Positions 10,055 to 20,512 of a stretch of DNA of 64,000 nucleotides are shown piece by piece. Each line of letters begins with the position of its first letter. The stretch's first letter is position 1. The DNA comes from Candidatus Methanodesulfokora washburnensis. Its GTDB lineage: Archaea > Korarchaeota > Korarchaeia > Korarchaeales > Korarchaeaceae. Position numbers and translations under genes: made by a program. The DNA lies in the NCBI RefSeq assembly GCF_003947435.1, contig NZ_RCOS01000146.1, forward strand, positions 1 to 64,000, given 5' to 3'. The notes below the pieces were generated by a model that searched no databases, was not told the DNA's origin, and was given only the letters and a program-made list of their open reading frames with translations.

Positions 10055-10768
10055 GTGAGAAAAATGGCTTTCCCCGGGCATAAATTCCTCATTTCTGAGG
10101 AAATTACACGCATATTTCCGGAATTAAGAGTGGGAGTTTTGGTGGGTGAAGGGCTCTCTATTGAGCATGAGTGCCAAGAGCTGGAGAATCTGAAGAAAGA
10201 AGTTGAAGCGCATATAATCTCTCTGAAGGAGAGATGTGAGCTGCCGCAAGCCATAAACTTGTGGATGGATGCCTACAGGAGGATGGGAGTTAGCTCGAAG
10301 AAGCATGTCCCCACTCTTGTAGCCATGTTCAATCGTGTGGCTAAAGGTAAGCCCATTCCCACCATAAATACATTGGTTGACAGCTACCTAGTTGTTGAAC
10401 TGAGATATCTGATACCTGTCGGCGGATATGACCTAGCGAAGATAGAGGGGAATATCCACCTCAGGACATCCAGCGGGAATGAGGAGTTCATTCCACTCGG
10501 CTCCACTGAGAAGGAGCTGACTAGGCCAGGAGAGATAGTATATTCTGATGAGAAAAAGGTGCTCACGAGATTCCTGAACTACAAGGATAGCGAGCTGACA
10601 AAAATAGAGGCACACACTAGGGACGTTGTGCTTATGATGGAGTCTCTGTCCAAGGAGGACAAGCTTGAGGAGGCCCTAGAGGAGCTCAGCAAGTTGATAA
10701 AGAGGTTCTGCAGAGGATCCACTAGCACCTTTATAGCGGAGGTTGGTGATGGCCCATGGGAGTTGTAG
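10055..10768 (+). CDS. B3/B4 (PheRS beta-like) domain protein
   Basis: LWMDAYRRMGVSSKKHVPTLVAMFNRVAKGKPIPTINTLVDSYLVVELRYLIPVGGYD. Confidence 0.8.
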   Translation: MRKMAFPGHKFLISEEITRIFPELRVGVLVGEGLSIEHECQELENLKKEVEAHIISLKERCELPQAINLWMDAYRRMGVSSKKHVPTLVAMFNRVAKGKPIPTINTLVDSYLVVELRYLIPVGGYDLAKIEGNIHLRTSSGNEEFIPLGSTEKELTRPGEIVYSDEKKVLTRFLNYKDSELTKIEAHTRDVVLMMESLSKEDKLEEALEELSKLIKRFCRGSTSTFIAEVGDGPWEL

Positions 10769-11361
10769 AGAATCTTTTTGTGGGATTTGTCTTGGGCTTA
10801 TCATCAATCGCATCTCCGGGTCCTTTCAATGCTTATCTTGCCAATTTAGCCCTTAAAGGTTGGAAAAGAGCTTTTATTTTTGGAATTGGAAATGCTATCT
10901 CCGACTTTGTCCTTATGGGAGCCACTATCATGCTTTATGAGATGCTAAGGTCGAAAATAGAGGGATTCCTGTGTTACTTCTATTTAGCATCCGCAGTGAT
11001 CTTTGCATACCTAGCATTTGATGCCTATAAGGGAGGGGAGCATGATAAGACAGAGGGCAAGCCAATTTCCGGATCATTTCCTCTGTTTTTGAAGGGATTG
11101 ACTATAGGAGTAGTAAACCCCGTTCAGATTACGTGGTGGTTGACAGCTGGCCTAGCATCAATCTCGATGTTCGGGATACCGTGGATGGCTGGATTAGCAC
11201 TAAGTGGCATGATCTGGATTTCGCTATTTCCCAAGATGATAGAAACTGGATGTGATTATAACAGCAGACTTGCTACATTCATCATAAAGCTTGTATCAAC
11301 ATCAATATTGCTCGCATTCTCTGCTTACTTCTTGCTACTCTTTATCATCAAGTATCTCTAA
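10756..11361 (+). CDS. LysE-family transporter
   Basis: SIASPGPFNAYLANLALKGWKRAFIFGIGNAISDFVLMG; polytopic. Confidence 0.8.
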   Translation: MGVVENLFVGFVLGLSSIASPGPFNAYLANLALKGWKRAFIFGIGNAISDFVLMGATIMLYEMLRSKIEGFLCYFYLASAVIFAYLAFDAYKGGEHDKTEGKPISGSFPLFLKGLTIGVVNPVQITWWLTAGLASISMFGIPWMAGLALSGMIWISLFPKMIETGCDYNSRLATFIIKLVSTSILLAFSAYFLLLFIIKYL

Positions 11362-11624
11362 ATATTATGCAACCGCATGAAATTTTTATTTTCATCTTCT
11401 CTATCTAATCTGGCTTTTTGACGATGTCGACGCTTCTCTCTTAGCAAAAGCCCAGAAATTTCTGTTTTTAGGGCTTCATCGATTTACGTTGCCATCAAGC
11501 CCTCTTTAAAAGCGAGAATATATCATGATTCATTATCAGATGGAACTGGACTGCAATAGGTTCCTTTTATCGAAGCTTTCTGCAGGGTTCGCTGCCAAGG
11601 ATGAATTTCCCATGACAAAAATAG

Positions 11625-11727
11625 TGCCGGGGGCGGGCTTCGAACCCGCGACCTCCGGATATCTCATCGAGCCCTCCTATGCAGAGATTATGAGTCCGGC
11701 GCTCTCACCAGGCTGAGCTACCCCGGC
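11625..11727 (-). tRNA. tRNA-Met (CAT), elongator-like, with 28-nt intron (11661-11688)
   Basis: cloverleaf GCCGGGG...CCCCGGCA; anticodon loop CTCATA^A interrupted after position 37. Confidence 0.9.
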
Positions 11728-11849
11728 CTTTTTTTACAGAGCCAGCAGAGAAATAAAAGCATATGCACTATTGTAGTGTAGATTCATTAATATATATTAG
11801 ATCTACAACTATCTAAAGAACTAGGTTTATATAATCAGGCTTCCAGAAA

Positions 11850-12120
11850 GAAGTGGGCGGTGGGGTAGGGCCGGGGAGGTAGCCGCTCCCTGTACCAGAA
11901 GGCTAATGCTGGGGCCGGATAACCAGCTCGGGCGGATTGCATTCCTGATCCTATAGGGTGGGGTGAGCTGATGATCCTTCGACCCTGCGGATCCCCGGTG
12001 GGGAGAGGATCGCCCGGAGGGGCGATAACCGCTCCTTTGCTGTGGAAATGGGTCAGGCCCGGAAGGGAGCAGCCCTAACACAGACGGAGGATGCTGCAGG
12101 ATATCGGAGGTGAGGGTTAG
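11850..12120 (+). ncRNA. ffs: SRP 7S RNA (ends approximate)
   Basis: helix 8 signature GGGTCAGGCCCGGAAGGGAGCAGCCC; 5' AGGTAGCC...CCCTGTACC domain. Confidence 0.92.
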
Positions 12121-12854
12121 CCCTTCTCCTGATGGATCAGGACTGCATTCCCACCGGGCTGGGGCCCACCGCCCCTTCTTATCCCCTTCACCTTATCCCC
12201 AAATGCTACATATGCCTCATCTGCCATTGAGAGAAAGAGACCCACTTCAACAACACCGGGTATCTCCTTTATCATCCTCAGCACCTCATGGGGTTTCTCC
12301 AAGGGTCTATCTGGGAATAGATCGATTATGTAATTCCCATTGTCTGTGATATATCTTGACGATCCAGCCTCTCTTATCCTGCAAACCCATCCAGTCCTCT
12401 CCATTATCCTCCTTAAGGTTGAAGAGGAGCCAAACCTGATGACCTCAACTGGGAGAGGTTTTCTTGAGCAGAGTTTTTCAACAAGTTTTGTATGATCTGC
12501 TATTATCACATATCTTCTCGAGGAAGCTGCTAGAATCTTCTCCCTCGTCAAAAATCCTCCTCCTCCCTTCAACAGGTTGAGATCCCTATCTATCTCATCG
12601 GCACCATCTATTGTTATATCTGCATACTCAAATTCCTCTAAATCTGCGATCTTTAAGCCTATCTCCCTCGCTTTTCTCGCTATCTCCCCGGATGATGGGA
12701 TAAAGATTCTCCCTTTTCTTCCCTCCCAGCATCTAACAGCATCAAGAAATGCCATCATTGTGGTTCCTGATCCAAGTCCTATCACCTCAGCATCTCCTAT
12801 TAATGTCAGAGCAAACCTAGCCACAATCTCCTTCTCATTCAAGTTATCACCCAA
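12117..12854 (-). CDS. rpiA: ribose 5-phosphate isomerase A
   Basis: VIGLGSGTTMMAFLDAV; ITIDGADEIDRDLNLLKGGGGFLTREKI. Confidence 0.95.
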   Translation of the reverse strand: MGDNLNEKEIVARFALTLIGDAEVIGLGSGTTMMAFLDAVRCWEGRKGRIFIPSSGEIARKAREIGLKIADLEEFEYADITIDGADEIDRDLNLLKGGGGFLTREKILAASSRRYVIIADHTKLVEKLCSRKPLPVEVIRFGSSSTLRRIMERTGWVCRIREAGSSRYITDNGNYIIDLFPDRPLEKPHEVLRMIKEIPGVVEVGLFLSMADEAYVAFGDKVKGIRRGGGPQPGGNAVLIHQEKG

Positions 12855-13998
12855 TTATCTCAATGGCATCTCCATCCTCTAGCTCAAAGTCAGGGCCAAC
12901 TCTCATCGGGCTATAGGGAAGCCTTTTGCTCCACACTTTCGCATATCTGAAGTTCTCATAAAGATCCTTGTGTATTATTCTAGCGACCTCCCTTGCTGTG
13001 GTCCCCCTTCTCACCACCAGAGCTCTCTCTGAGAATCCTTTTTCAGCCTTGGACTTTGTGTACACTCTGATCAGATTTAACTCCTTCAAAATATACTCCC
13101 CAAGAAACTCCCTGTCAACTTCAGAGCTCAGGTCTACTGGTATTACTAGGACACCAAGTTTTCTCAGGGCTTCTACATTCTTCTTCGCAAGCTCATCATC
13201 CGCATGAGTGACAAAGAGGATAAAAGGTTTGTATTTCTTCTCTGAGAGAACTGACTCCTCAACATCGGAAAGGGAGACCTCTCCCTCTATCTCAACCCAT
13301 GCTTGTCTTACTCCATAATTCTCTAGAATTTTTCTCACATCATACTCGCTTCCATCCAGTATCCTTCCCTTATTTTTCACTATTATCCCTGGAGCTGCCT
13401 TGCTTCTGATCACCCTCACTACTCCTCTAGGCTTCTTAAGTGATATGTTATATTTCTCCAAAATAGAAGCTATCTCATTGAATTGATCGACTGGGTTGAT
13501 CCTTCCATCTAAGACTATACCGAGTATGTCTGAATTATATGATAGAGAAATAGCAAGATTTGTAAGCTTACCTCCATCTGGAACTATAGGAGGAGCCTCT
13601 ACAACCTGTATCTGTGCTCCTTTGAACTCCATCATACCCTCCTCAGGCTTTTCAACAGTAGTAAATGGATAGGGAGATATAAGAGGATTTGCATTTGTCA
13701 GCTTTGACAGAACAGTGCTTCTTCCTGAGTTTGTGAACCCTATGAGCACCATTTGAGCAGCTCCTCTCTTCTCAACAGCAAAACCTCCTCTTTTTGACTT
13801 TGCTGCCTTCTGCCTCTCTATCTCATCTCTAAGCTCTGACATTCTTCTTTTCACAAATTTCTCTAGTTTCTCTGTTCCCTTGTGTTTTGGCATAAGAGAG
13901 TAAAACTCTTGAAGTTTTCTCAGCTTCTCTTCAGGACTTTGAGCTTCAGAATACTCCTCCCACTTTTTCAGGGCTTCAGGAGGAAGATTCGTTGGCAC
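12847..13998 (-). CDS. DRG/OBG-like GTPase with TGS domain
   Basis: VLIGFTNSGRSTVLSKLTNANPLISPYPFTTVEKPEEGMM; C-terminal TGS. Confidence 0.9.
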   Translation of the reverse strand: MPTNLPPEALKKWEEYSEAQSPEEKLRKLQEFYSLMPKHKGTEKLEKFVKRRMSELRDEIERQKAAKSKRGGFAVEKRGAAQMVLIGFTNSGRSTVLSKLTNANPLISPYPFTTVEKPEEGMMEFKGAQIQVVEAPPIVPDGGKLTNLAISLSYNSDILGIVLDGRINPVDQFNEIASILEKYNISLKKPRGVVRVIRSKAAPGIIVKNKGRILDGSEYDVRKILENYGVRQAWVEIEGEVSLSDVEESVLSEKKYKPFILFVTHADDELAKKNVEALRKLGVLVIPVDLSSEVDREFLGEYILKELNLIRVYTKSKAEKGFSERALVVRRGTTAREVARIIHKDLYENFRYAKVWSKRLPYSPMRVGPDFELEDGDAIEIIG

Positions 13999-14536
13999 CT
14001 TTCTCCCCCTCCTTGCCCTTTATTCTTATCATCTCACCCAAAGTGAGCCTGTCATGAATAGGTTCTGCATGTTCCTTCTCAAGCTCCTCTGCATATGCCG
14101 GGTTTCTCACAGTTATAGATATCTCTAATATCCTCTCCAAGCTTTTCACGATTTCAGCACTTGGAAGTATCTCTTCAGCTTCTATATGTCTGAGAAGAGA
14201 GGACTTTATCCCCAATGCTTTTGCCAGTTGATCTATTGTCAGGCCTAGATCCTCTCTCGCCTTTTTTATAATTCGGCCAAACCCCTCAATAAGCTCTATT
14301 TCTCCTGGTTGCCTTCTCCTGACTGTAGGTCTAGCAGGCTCTTCCTTGATTCTTGGGGGAGTTTTCTCCTCCTTTATCTCCATTACCCTCTTTGTACTTG
14401 CTCTAAGGCTTCTTGCACAGCTAGGGCAAGCTGTTAGCTTATAACTGCCGAGATCCACAGTGACAGGAGTTCCTACAAATGTCCCACCGCATACCTCACA
14501 TACATATATCTGCTCCTTCCTCTTCATGCTCCCCAT
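13976..14536 (-). CDS. multiprotein bridging factor 1 (MBF1)-type HTH protein
   Basis: N-terminal Zn ribbon CEVCGG...CPSC; HTH GRIIKKAREDLGLTIDQLAKALGIKSSLLRHIE. Confidence 0.9.
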   Translation of the reverse strand: MGSMKRKEQIYVCEVCGGTFVGTPVTVDLGSYKLTACPSCARSLRASTKRVMEIKEEKTPPRIKEEPARPTVRRRQPGEIELIEGFGRIIKKAREDLGLTIDQLAKALGIKSSLLRHIEAEEILPSAEIVKSLERILEISITVRNPAYAEELEKEHAEPIHDRLTLGEMIRIKGKEGEKGANESSS

Positions 14537-14593
14537 TGATGTTCAATGGAGGTTAGTAGTAAAGTTTACTTTTAACTTCAGTCATGACATTTT

Positions 14594-14941
14594 ATGCATG
14601 GCAGAAGCATGAGAGATTTGAGAAAAGCTCTTAGGGGGATGAACATAGATTTCCAGGAGATTGACGCAGAGACTGTCCTCATAAAATTGAGAGATGGGAG
14701 AAGTTATGTTTTCAAAAACCCTAGCGTGATTTTAACAAGAGTTCAAGGACAGGAAACATTTCAGATAGTAGGAAATTATGAAATAGAGTTGCCTAAAAGC
14801 AGCTACTCCCCACCTGATGAGGATGTCAAGCTTGTCGCGTCGCAGGCAGGAGTAAGTGAGGAAGAAGCTAGAAAGGCCCTAATAGATAAAAATGGGGACC
14901 TCGCAGAGGCAATAAACTATTTGTTGCAGAAAGGAGGGTGA
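14594..14941 (+). CDS. nac: nascent polypeptide-associated complex protein
   Basis: NAC domain plus C-terminal UBA. Confidence 0.88.
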   Translation: MHGRSMRDLRKALRGMNIDFQEIDAETVLIKLRDGRSYVFKNPSVILTRVQGQETFQIVGNYEIELPKSSYSPPDEDVKLVASQAGVSEEEARKALIDKNGDLAEAINYLLQKGG

Positions 14942-15426
14942 TTATGGACAGGCTCTGGGCTATATGGAGGATAAAATATATCGAAATAGCTTCGAAAGGG
15001 GAGAGTGGATGCATATTCTGTTCTCTTCAAGAGGAGAAGGATGATGATGCACTAATAATACATAGATCGAAATACTCGTATATACTAATGAATCGTTATC
15101 CATATAACCCAGGTCACCTAATGGTCGCACCCTATAGGCATGTACCATCGCCGGAGATGTTGAGTCAAGAGGAATCAGCTGACCTCTGGAACTCCTTAAT
15201 GATTTCAATAGATGTCATAAGGAGGGCTATGAATCCTGATGGATTCAACATAGGGATGAACTTGGGAAGAGTTGCTGGTGCGGGTTTTGAGGGCCATATT
15301 CATATACACGTGGTGCCGAGATGGAACGGAGATACAAACTTCATGCCAGTTATATCCGACACGAAAGTCCTAGGAGAAGCCCTTGAAAGCACTTATAGGA
15401 GGCTGAAGGAAGTCATGGAAAAATAG
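14938..15426 (+). CDS. HIT family hydrolase
   Basis: CIFC...; GHIHIHVVPRW histidine triad. Confidence 0.92.
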   Translation: MIMDRLWAIWRIKYIEIASKGESGCIFCSLQEEKDDDALIIHRSKYSYILMNRYPYNPGHLMVAPYRHVPSPEMLSQEESADLWNSLMISIDVIRRAMNPDGFNIGMNLGRVAGAGFEGHIHIHVVPRWNGDTNFMPVISDTKVLGEALESTYRRLKEVMEK

Positions 15427-15482
15427 TAAAAATATTTATAATTAGGGAAGCAGATTTATATTAAGGGATAGCGCATGAAGAC

Positions 15483-15556
15483 GGGGGCGTAGTCTAGCTT
15501 GGTTAGGATGGAGGCCTTGGGAGCCTCAGGCCTGGGTTCAAATCCCAGCGCCCCCA
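15483..15556 (+). tRNA. tRNA-Pro (TGG)
   Basis: GGGGGCG/CGCCCCC acceptor; GAGGC CTTGGGA GCCTC anticodon arm. Confidence 0.93.
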
Positions 15557-15831
15557 CTATAATTTTCAACTCCAGAAAAGTTTTCAAGAGTCCTGTTAGG
15601 ATTATAGTGCTCTTTTCATTGGAATTTCTGGTTAATATCTCTATTTAAGCTACTGATATAAACAAGCTAACCTTTCACCATGCTAAACTGTTTCCCGCGA
15701 GAATGTTACAGAACCCATTGGGATCTAATGACATATAGATGACCGGTTGTCCCTACTCAGTCTCTCAAGCTTCCTCTGGAATTTTTTTATACGAATAGCC
15801 TTAGGAAGGCGTGGAGGTAAAAGGATAGAAG

Positions 15832-16794
15832 ATGGAGCTGGAGGAGTCTGAAGCACATCAACGACTTGCCCTGGAGACCCCGTTCTTCAGGGCATATGGT
15901 CTTGAGAAGGTTTTCGGCTTTGGAAGGATATTCATAAAATACGAGGGAGGAAACCCAACAGGTACTCAGAAGGATAGAGCTGCTGTTCTTCATGCCAAAA
16001 GAGCTGCTGAGAACGGATTTGATACGATAACTGTTGGAACTTGTGGAAATTACGGTGCATCAATAGCATACTATGCATCACTAAGTGGGCTGAGATCTGT
16101 TATCTTTGTTCCCAAGGGATATCTTCTTATCAGAGAAAGAGAGATGAGGGATTACGGAGCTGAAATAGTACGGGTAGATGGAAAGTACGAGGAGGCTGTG
16201 AAACTCAGTTCAATAATGGCATCAAGAAACGGATGGTATGATGCAAATCCGGGTGGAAAAAGCAGAAGAATAAGCCTCATGGGATATGCAAGAATAGCAC
16301 ATGAGATATACAGGGAGCTTGGAAGAGCTCCTACAACTGTCTCTGTCCCTGTTGGAAATGGAACTACTCTGGCTGGGATATATCACGGTTTCCTTCTGCT
16401 GAGGAAAAAGGGCTTAATAGAAAGAGTTCCTAGGATGATAGGAGCAAGCACAGTACACGGTAATCCTGTTGTCAGAAGCTTTAAAATGGGATTTAGAAGA
16501 ATGGTTCCTCTAAGCCCGGACAGGATAGTTGAAACAGACGTGAACGAGCCTCTTGTGGCCTATTATTCTTATGAAGGAGATGAGGCGTTAAATGCAATAA
16601 GGAGAAGCGGCGGATATGCGGGTTTCGTCTCTGATGAGAAGATGATTTACTATGCAAACCTTCTCAGGAACTTGGAGGGAATAAGCGTGCTTCCTGCGTC
16701 TGCATCAGCAATAGATGCTTTAAGACAGTTCGTCCTTAGAAGAAGAGTTCGTGGAGATCATGTTGTTGTGATAACAGGGAGGTCGATCATATGA
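15832..16794 (+). CDS. PLP-dependent threonine-synthase-like enzyme
   Basis: KYEGGNPTGTQKDRAA Lys motif; VPVGNGTTLAGIYHGF. Confidence 0.82.
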   Translation: MELEESEAHQRLALETPFFRAYGLEKVFGFGRIFIKYEGGNPTGTQKDRAAVLHAKRAAENGFDTITVGTCGNYGASIAYYASLSGLRSVIFVPKGYLLIREREMRDYGAEIVRVDGKYEEAVKLSSIMASRNGWYDANPGGKSRRISLMGYARIAHEIYRELGRAPTTVSVPVGNGTTLAGIYHGFLLLRKKGLIERVPRMIGASTVHGNPVVRSFKMGFRRMVPLSPDRIVETDVNEPLVAYYSYEGDEALNAIRRSGGYAGFVSDEKMIYYANLLRNLEGISVLPASASAIDALRQFVLRRRVRGDHVVVITGRSII

Positions 16795-17867
16795 AAAAAG
16801 CAGTAATACTGGCTGAGGGTTACTTCGGCACAACAGATGGAAAGACCGCACATGGACTGGTGAGATACTCAAGGAAGTACGAAATTCTGGGGGTTATAGA
16901 TAGCACTCTTGCCGGAAGGGATGCCGGTGAGGTCTTGGATGGCATAAAGAGGGGGATAATGATATACAGCTCCCTTGATGAGGCCTTAGCAAGCTGTCCG
17001 GATGCAGATACTCTGATAATCGGCGTTGCAACTCCAGGAGGTTTTCTTCCGAAAGAATATAGAGAAATAATAAAAAAGGCGATAATGAGAGGCATGAACA
17101 TAGTTTCAGGCCTTCATGAGTTCTTGAGCGATGACCCGGAGCTTTCATCGCTAGCAAAGGAGAATAAGGTGGAGATAGTTGATGTGAGGAAGATTTTTAG
17201 AGATATGAAAATATTCTACACAGGAAAAATAGAGGAAGTTAGGTCCTTGAGAATAGCTGTTCTCGGAACTGATTCAGCGATAGGAAAGAGAACAACGGCT
17301 ATAAAGCTTGTGGAAGAGCTAAATAGATCCGGAATAAAAGCTGTCTTTGTTGGAACTGGACAGACTGCTTGGATGCAGGATGGCAGGTATGGAGTTGTCA
17401 TAGATGCGATGATAAATGACTTTGTTGCAGGGGGAATAGAGCACGAGATATGGAGAGCATATAAGGAGGAAAACCCCGATGTTATTGTCATACCCGGCCA
17501 AGGATCAATACTTCATCCAGCTTTTCCTGGAAGTTTTGAGCTTCTGGCTGCAGGAAAGCCCCATGCAATAGTGTTGCAGCATGCTCCAGGCAGGAGATAT
17601 CTTGATGGATTCCCAGGATATCCCCTTCCGGATTTAGATAGAATGATCAGAGTGATAGAGCTCTTGACAGAGAAGAAAGTTATAGCCATAACTATAAATC
17701 ATGAGAACCTGACAAGAGAACAAGTGGAGGAGTACATAAGGGAGTATGAGAACAGGTATGATGTAGTGGCCTGCGATCCAATATGGCATGGGGTCGGGAA
17801 GATAGTGGAGAGAATAAAGAAGGAGTTTCCTGAGATAGGAAGCAAAGCTGTTGTTAGGGCAAAGTGA
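16791..17867 (+). CDS. DUF1611 (DgcN-like) protein
   Basis: IVSGLHEFLSDDPELSSLA; VLGTDSAIGKRTTA P-loop; FVGTGQTAWMQ; ATGA overlap with preceding gene. Confidence 0.88.
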   Translation: MKKAVILAEGYFGTTDGKTAHGLVRYSRKYEILGVIDSTLAGRDAGEVLDGIKRGIMIYSSLDEALASCPDADTLIIGVATPGGFLPKEYREIIKKAIMRGMNIVSGLHEFLSDDPELSSLAKENKVEIVDVRKIFRDMKIFYTGKIEEVRSLRIAVLGTDSAIGKRTTAIKLVEELNRSGIKAVFVGTGQTAWMQDGRYGVVIDAMINDFVAGGIEHEIWRAYKEENPDVIVIPGQGSILHPAFPGSFELLAAGKPHAIVLQHAPGRRYLDGFPGYPLPDLDRMIRVIELLTEKKVIAITINHENLTREQVEEYIREYENRYDVVACDPIWHGVGKIVERIKKEFPEIGSKAVVRAK

Positions 17868-17872
17868 TCTAA

Positions 17873-19342
17873 TTGCCCGATCTTAAATGCTTTGACAGGA
17901 TATCCATTGGTCCTCCTGTTGTAGAGGGCAGAAGGATATATGCAATCTATAGAGTTGAGGGAGATGGTTTCTGCGATGAGTTTAAACTTATTAACAGCTA
18001 TGAGGAGGATCTGAATGGAAGCTTAGCGGATAAGTTCGCAAGATTAATGGTTCTCATGCCTGCAATTAACTACGGTCTCTTCTCGGATGAAATAGAGGTG
18101 AGATACGGTCTGACGAAGGAGGAGGTAGAATTTCTCAAACATAATATGGATGCGACCGCAAGAGATATATTTGTCAATAGAATAGCAAAAAAGACAGGAT
18201 TTATAAAAGATGAATATATTCCGAAGGATTTTGGACCGAAAGATGCGGAGGTCAGAGCTAAAATATCGGTGAAGGAGGTGATAAAAGACACAGTTGACCT
18301 AAAGCTGGACTATAAGAAGTGTGCTGTGATGAGCTCTGGAGGAAAGGAGTCCCTGCTCACATTCGGTATCCTGAGGGAGATAGGATGCGATACCTATGCT
18401 TGCTTCTTCAATGAATCAGGAAGGCATTGGTTCACGGCCCTGACAGCTTATAGGTATTTCAAGGATAGGTATTCAACGCTGAGAGTGTGGTCTAACGTCG
18501 ACAGATTCTATATGTTCATGAACAGAAGAATGAAAATCCTAGTCCCGAGATTTGAGAGGATAAAAGCTGATATATACCCAGTACATCTCTTCTTCTTCGA
18601 GCACTTCATATTCTCCTTTCTGCCACTTCTATACAAGAGGAGGATCGGAAACATAGTAATGGGAAATGAGTACGATGATCCCAGAGGACAGAGCTATGAG
18701 GTGAATGGAATAAAACATTATAATGCCGTCTACGATCAGACACAGGAATTTGACAAGTACATGACAGAGTGGTTCAGAAGAAGTGGGTTCAACTTCAGGC
18801 AGTGGTCAGCTGTGAGGCCTATAAGCGGCTTGATAGTTGAGAGAATTTTATTTAACAGATATCCTGAGCTATTTAGGCTTCAAAGGAGTTGTCACAGAAC
18901 TCATATGGAGGGAGAAAGGATAATTCCATGCGGAAAATGCATAAAGTGCAATGGGATAATGACCTTCCTTCTTGCAAATGGGATAAATCCAGAGCTCATC
19001 GGGTACAAAAAGGAGGATGTAGAGGATCTGCCGAACAGGATAGAGAAGGGATTAGTCAGACTTGATGAATCCGAGCTGAGACATTCCTCATATCTCATAA
19101 ATGAGAGATATGGAAAGAAAATAGGAATTGCGAGAAGGGACGATACAGTTGAGATGCTGCACTTTGACAGCAGAAACTCGCATTTCGATAATATACCCGA
19201 GGAGTTCAGGGAGCATATATACAGGATATTACTTCAGTATGCAAAGGGAATCGTCTACCTCCAGAAGGATGAGTGGGTTCCTATAGGGCTTGAGGAGGCG
19301 TTAAAGGGTGAGGATAGAGGAAGTGGGAGAGGAAAGACTTGA
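17873..19342 (+). CDS. PP-loop ATPase, MurL-like glutamate epimerase family (tentative)
   Basis: AVMSSGGKESLLTFGILREIG PP-loop; Cys motif PCGKCIKC; operonic after DUF1611. Confidence 0.55.
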   Translation: MPDLKCFDRISIGPPVVEGRRIYAIYRVEGDGFCDEFKLINSYEEDLNGSLADKFARLMVLMPAINYGLFSDEIEVRYGLTKEEVEFLKHNMDATARDIFVNRIAKKTGFIKDEYIPKDFGPKDAEVRAKISVKEVIKDTVDLKLDYKKCAVMSSGGKESLLTFGILREIGCDTYACFFNESGRHWFTALTAYRYFKDRYSTLRVWSNVDRFYMFMNRRMKILVPRFERIKADIYPVHLFFFEHFIFSFLPLLYKRRIGNIVMGNEYDDPRGQSYEVNGIKHYNAVYDQTQEFDKYMTEWFRRSGFNFRQWSAVRPISGLIVERILFNRYPELFRLQRSCHRTHMEGERIIPCGKCIKCNGIMTFLLANGINPELIGYKKEDVEDLPNRIEKGLVRLDESELRHSSYLINERYGKKIGIARRDDTVEMLHFDSRNSHFDNIPEEFREHIYRILLQYAKGIVYLQKDEWVPIGLEEALKGEDRGSGRGKT

Positions 19343-19778
19343 GGAGATAATAAAGCTGGATGAAGAAGTCAGCTGGGAGTTTGTTGATGAAAAAGTAAAG
19401 GAGGAGCTCGGCTATGAAGAGTATGCCAAGAGACATAGGGAACTCTTTCTCGAGCTGCTCAGAAGTCCAGGGGAGCAGAGGTTCTTCGCAGCCTTGGATG
19501 AGAATGGAGATATAGTTGGGGTTGCTTGGATAAAGATAATATGGGACACTGTGAACTATGTGAAGTTCCCCTACCTTATGGACATAAATATAAAAGAGGG
19601 GTACAGAGGAAGAGGTATTGGAACAATGTTGCTCAATGCTGTTGAGGAGTTCTGCAAAAGAAAAGGATATAGGAAGATAGGGTTGAGAGTGGAGAGCTCG
19701 AGAGAGGATCTAGTGAACTGGTATAAAAAGAAGGGATATATCGTGAAATCCCTCTACATGGAAAAAGAGCTAAAATGA
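19308..19778 (+). CDS. GNAT-family N-acetyltransferase
   Basis: YRGRGIGTMLLNAVEEFCKRKGYRKIGLRVE; overlaps preceding gene. Confidence 0.88.
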   Translation: MRIEEVGEERLEEIIKLDEEVSWEFVDEKVKEELGYEEYAKRHRELFLELLRSPGEQRFFAALDENGDIVGVAWIKIIWDTVNYVKFPYLMDINIKEGYRGRGIGTMLLNAVEEFCKRKGYRKIGLRVESSREDLVNWYKKKGYIVKSLYMEKELK

Positions 19779-20491
19779 CAAAGGCAACTTATATTATATT
19801 TTTCAACTATTTCTTTGTAGAGCTGACACCTCTTGTACAGCTCCTCATGCGATCCAGCATCTATTATCTCCCCACCGGACATCACGTATATCCTGCTTGC
19901 ATGTCTAAGCGCTGAAAGTCTGTGCGATACAACCAGTATTATGGAGTTTTTCAGATATTCTATGACTTTCCTCAGCACCATATCCTCTAGAGGAGTTTCC
20001 AGCCCGCTAAGAGATTCATCAAGCAGAAGAACCTGAGGCCTCCTTATTAAGGCCCTAGCAAGGGCAATTCTCTGTTTCTGCCCAAGTGATAGCTTTTCAG
20101 GATCGACAATATCGTCCAATGTGGCAAAGTCTATGCCAGCTACCTCAACTGCTTCCCTAAGCACATCCTCTTCTGCATCATCTCCTAGGGAAAGGTTCTC
20201 GCGCAAGGATGCCTTTAGTATAAAGTCCTCGGAAGGAACATAGTAAATAAGCCTTCTCAGATCCCTCAATCTGAAGGTTCTGTAGTCTGAGCCGTTGATC
20301 AGCAGATGCCCTGAAGAGGGCTCCACAAATCTTATCATAGTCAAGAGAAGAGTTGTCTTTCCGGAACCGCTCGGGCCCGTTATACCTATTATCTCTCCCC
20401 TTTTAGCAGAAAGATTGATTTCCCTCAGAATAGAGAAGCCATCCAGCGTGATGCTCATTTTCTCTGCTTTTAACTCCTCTATAATCTCCAA
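19754..20491 (-). CDS. ABC transporter ATP-binding protein
   Basis: GPSGSGKTTLL, LSLGQKQRIALARAL, LLLDE. Confidence 0.93.
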   Translation of the reverse strand: MEIIEELKAEKMSITLDGFSILREINLSAKRGEIIGITGPSGSGKTTLLLTMIRFVEPSSGHLLINGSDYRTFRLRDLRRLIYYVPSEDFILKASLRENLSLGDDAEEDVLREAVEVAGIDFATLDDIVDPEKLSLGQKQRIALARALIRRPQVLLLDESLSGLETPLEDMVLRKVIEYLKNSIILVVSHRLSALRHASRIYVMSGGEIIDAGSHEELYKRCQLYKEIVEKYNISCLCHFSSFSM

Positions 20492-20512
20492 TGATCTACC
20501 GCTATTAATGTC

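Noticed and set aside
11525-11716. 63-aa ORF with 'GAGFEPATSGY'
   Set aside because: Overlaps tRNA-Met; the peptide is the familiar artefact of translating antisense tRNA T-arm sequence
11827-12349. ORFs 11827..12081 (-) and 12110..12349 (+)
   Set aside because: Overlap SRP RNA or rpiA; GC-rich structured RNA gives open frames by chance
15557-15831. possible C/D-box or small RNA between tRNA-Pro and the PLP gene (TAGATGACCGG...CTCAGTC)
   Set aside because: Box spacing and terminal stem do not fit; no consistent D' / C' pair
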